NCBI GenBank assembly: GCA_021641225.1
Contig: JAJWXI010000130.1
Span: 1-5,124, forward strand
Length of the DNA stretch: 5,124 nt
Direction of reading: 5' to 3'
Source of the DNA: Collinsella aerofaciens
Lineage (GTDB): Bacteria; Actinomycetota; Coriobacteriia; Coriobacteriales; Coriobacteriaceae
In this document: positions 5,102-5,124 of the stretch, one piece after another
Position numbering within the stretch: the first letter of the stretch is position 1
How the letters are laid out: the number at the start of each line of letters is the position of its first letter
Position numbers and translations under genes: made by a program
The notes under the pieces: model-generated
What the model saw: the letters and a program-made list of their open reading frames with translations, nothing else
What the model was told of the DNA's origin: nothing
Database searches by the model: none

Positions 5102-5119
5102 CTCCAATCTTCATTGGAG
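5102..5119. repeat. Perfect 7-bp hairpin at the right edge of the window
   Basis: CTCCAAT (5102-5108) pairs perfectly with ATTGGAG (5113-5119) around a 4-nt loop. It is cut off from its context by the window end five bases later, so it cannot be assigned. It could belong to a terminator or leader of a neighbouring gene. Confidence 0.4.
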
Positions 5120-5124
5120 TCAGC

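Noticed and set aside
5029..5124. Plus-strand riboswitch or leader at the right edge
   Set aside because: Only small hairpins are visible and the window ends before any gene, so nothing supports a specific class.

Overview
The window looks like chromosomal DNA of a gut actinobacterium of the Coriobacteriia, probably Collinsella or a close relative. This is inferred from the GC-rich third codon positions of the first gene, its resemblance to the type IIA topoisomerase A subunits of gut anaerobes, and the mix of small accessory genes. It is not proven by any marker. There are three intact genes, one gene cut by the left edge, one broken gene, and several hairpins and inverted repeats. No tRNA, rRNA, CRISPR array or insertion sequence was seen.

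Layout. 1-1401 (+): C-terminal two thirds of a DNA gyrase/topoisomerase IV A subunit, without a GyrA box. 1418-1487: a strong hairpin between convergent genes. 1497-2786 (-): an AAA_14/DUF4143 ATPase that is visibly more AT-rich than its neighbours. Its upstream gap holds a 12-bp inverted repeat (2822-2867). 2893-3423 (-): a flavodoxin-fold NAD(P)H oxidoreductase with a four-cysteine motif like that of iron-sulfur flavoproteins. 3424-3660: intergenic DNA with a candidate promoter and leader hairpin for the flavoprotein, a 15-bp inverted repeat and an 8-bp inverted repeat.

3659-4214 (+) is the most interesting part. An extended -10 promoter is followed by a structured leader of about 120 nt, then a perfect Shine-Dalgarno sequence and a yjdF-family gene. 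Genes of this family are often controlled by the yjdF riboswitch, which responds to azaaromatic compounds. Codon 18, where the family has a conserved tryptophan, is TGA. The remaining 121 codons are open and well conserved, so this is either a very recent nonsense mutation or a read-through product. The leader contains a perfect anti-Shine-Dalgarno segment, which suggests translational control.

4376-5048 (-) is a small unit that resembles a type III (protein-RNA) toxin-antitoxin locus. It has a candidate promoter, a structured leader of about 95 nt, a 10-bp hairpin with a GNRA loop, a 149-aa ToxN/CptN-like protein and an intrinsic terminator. No tandem repeats of the classic ToxI kind are visible in the leader, so the antitoxin is either of an unusual form or absent. 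The genes do not form a common pathway. The window reads as a housekeeping gene followed by independent accessory cassettes.
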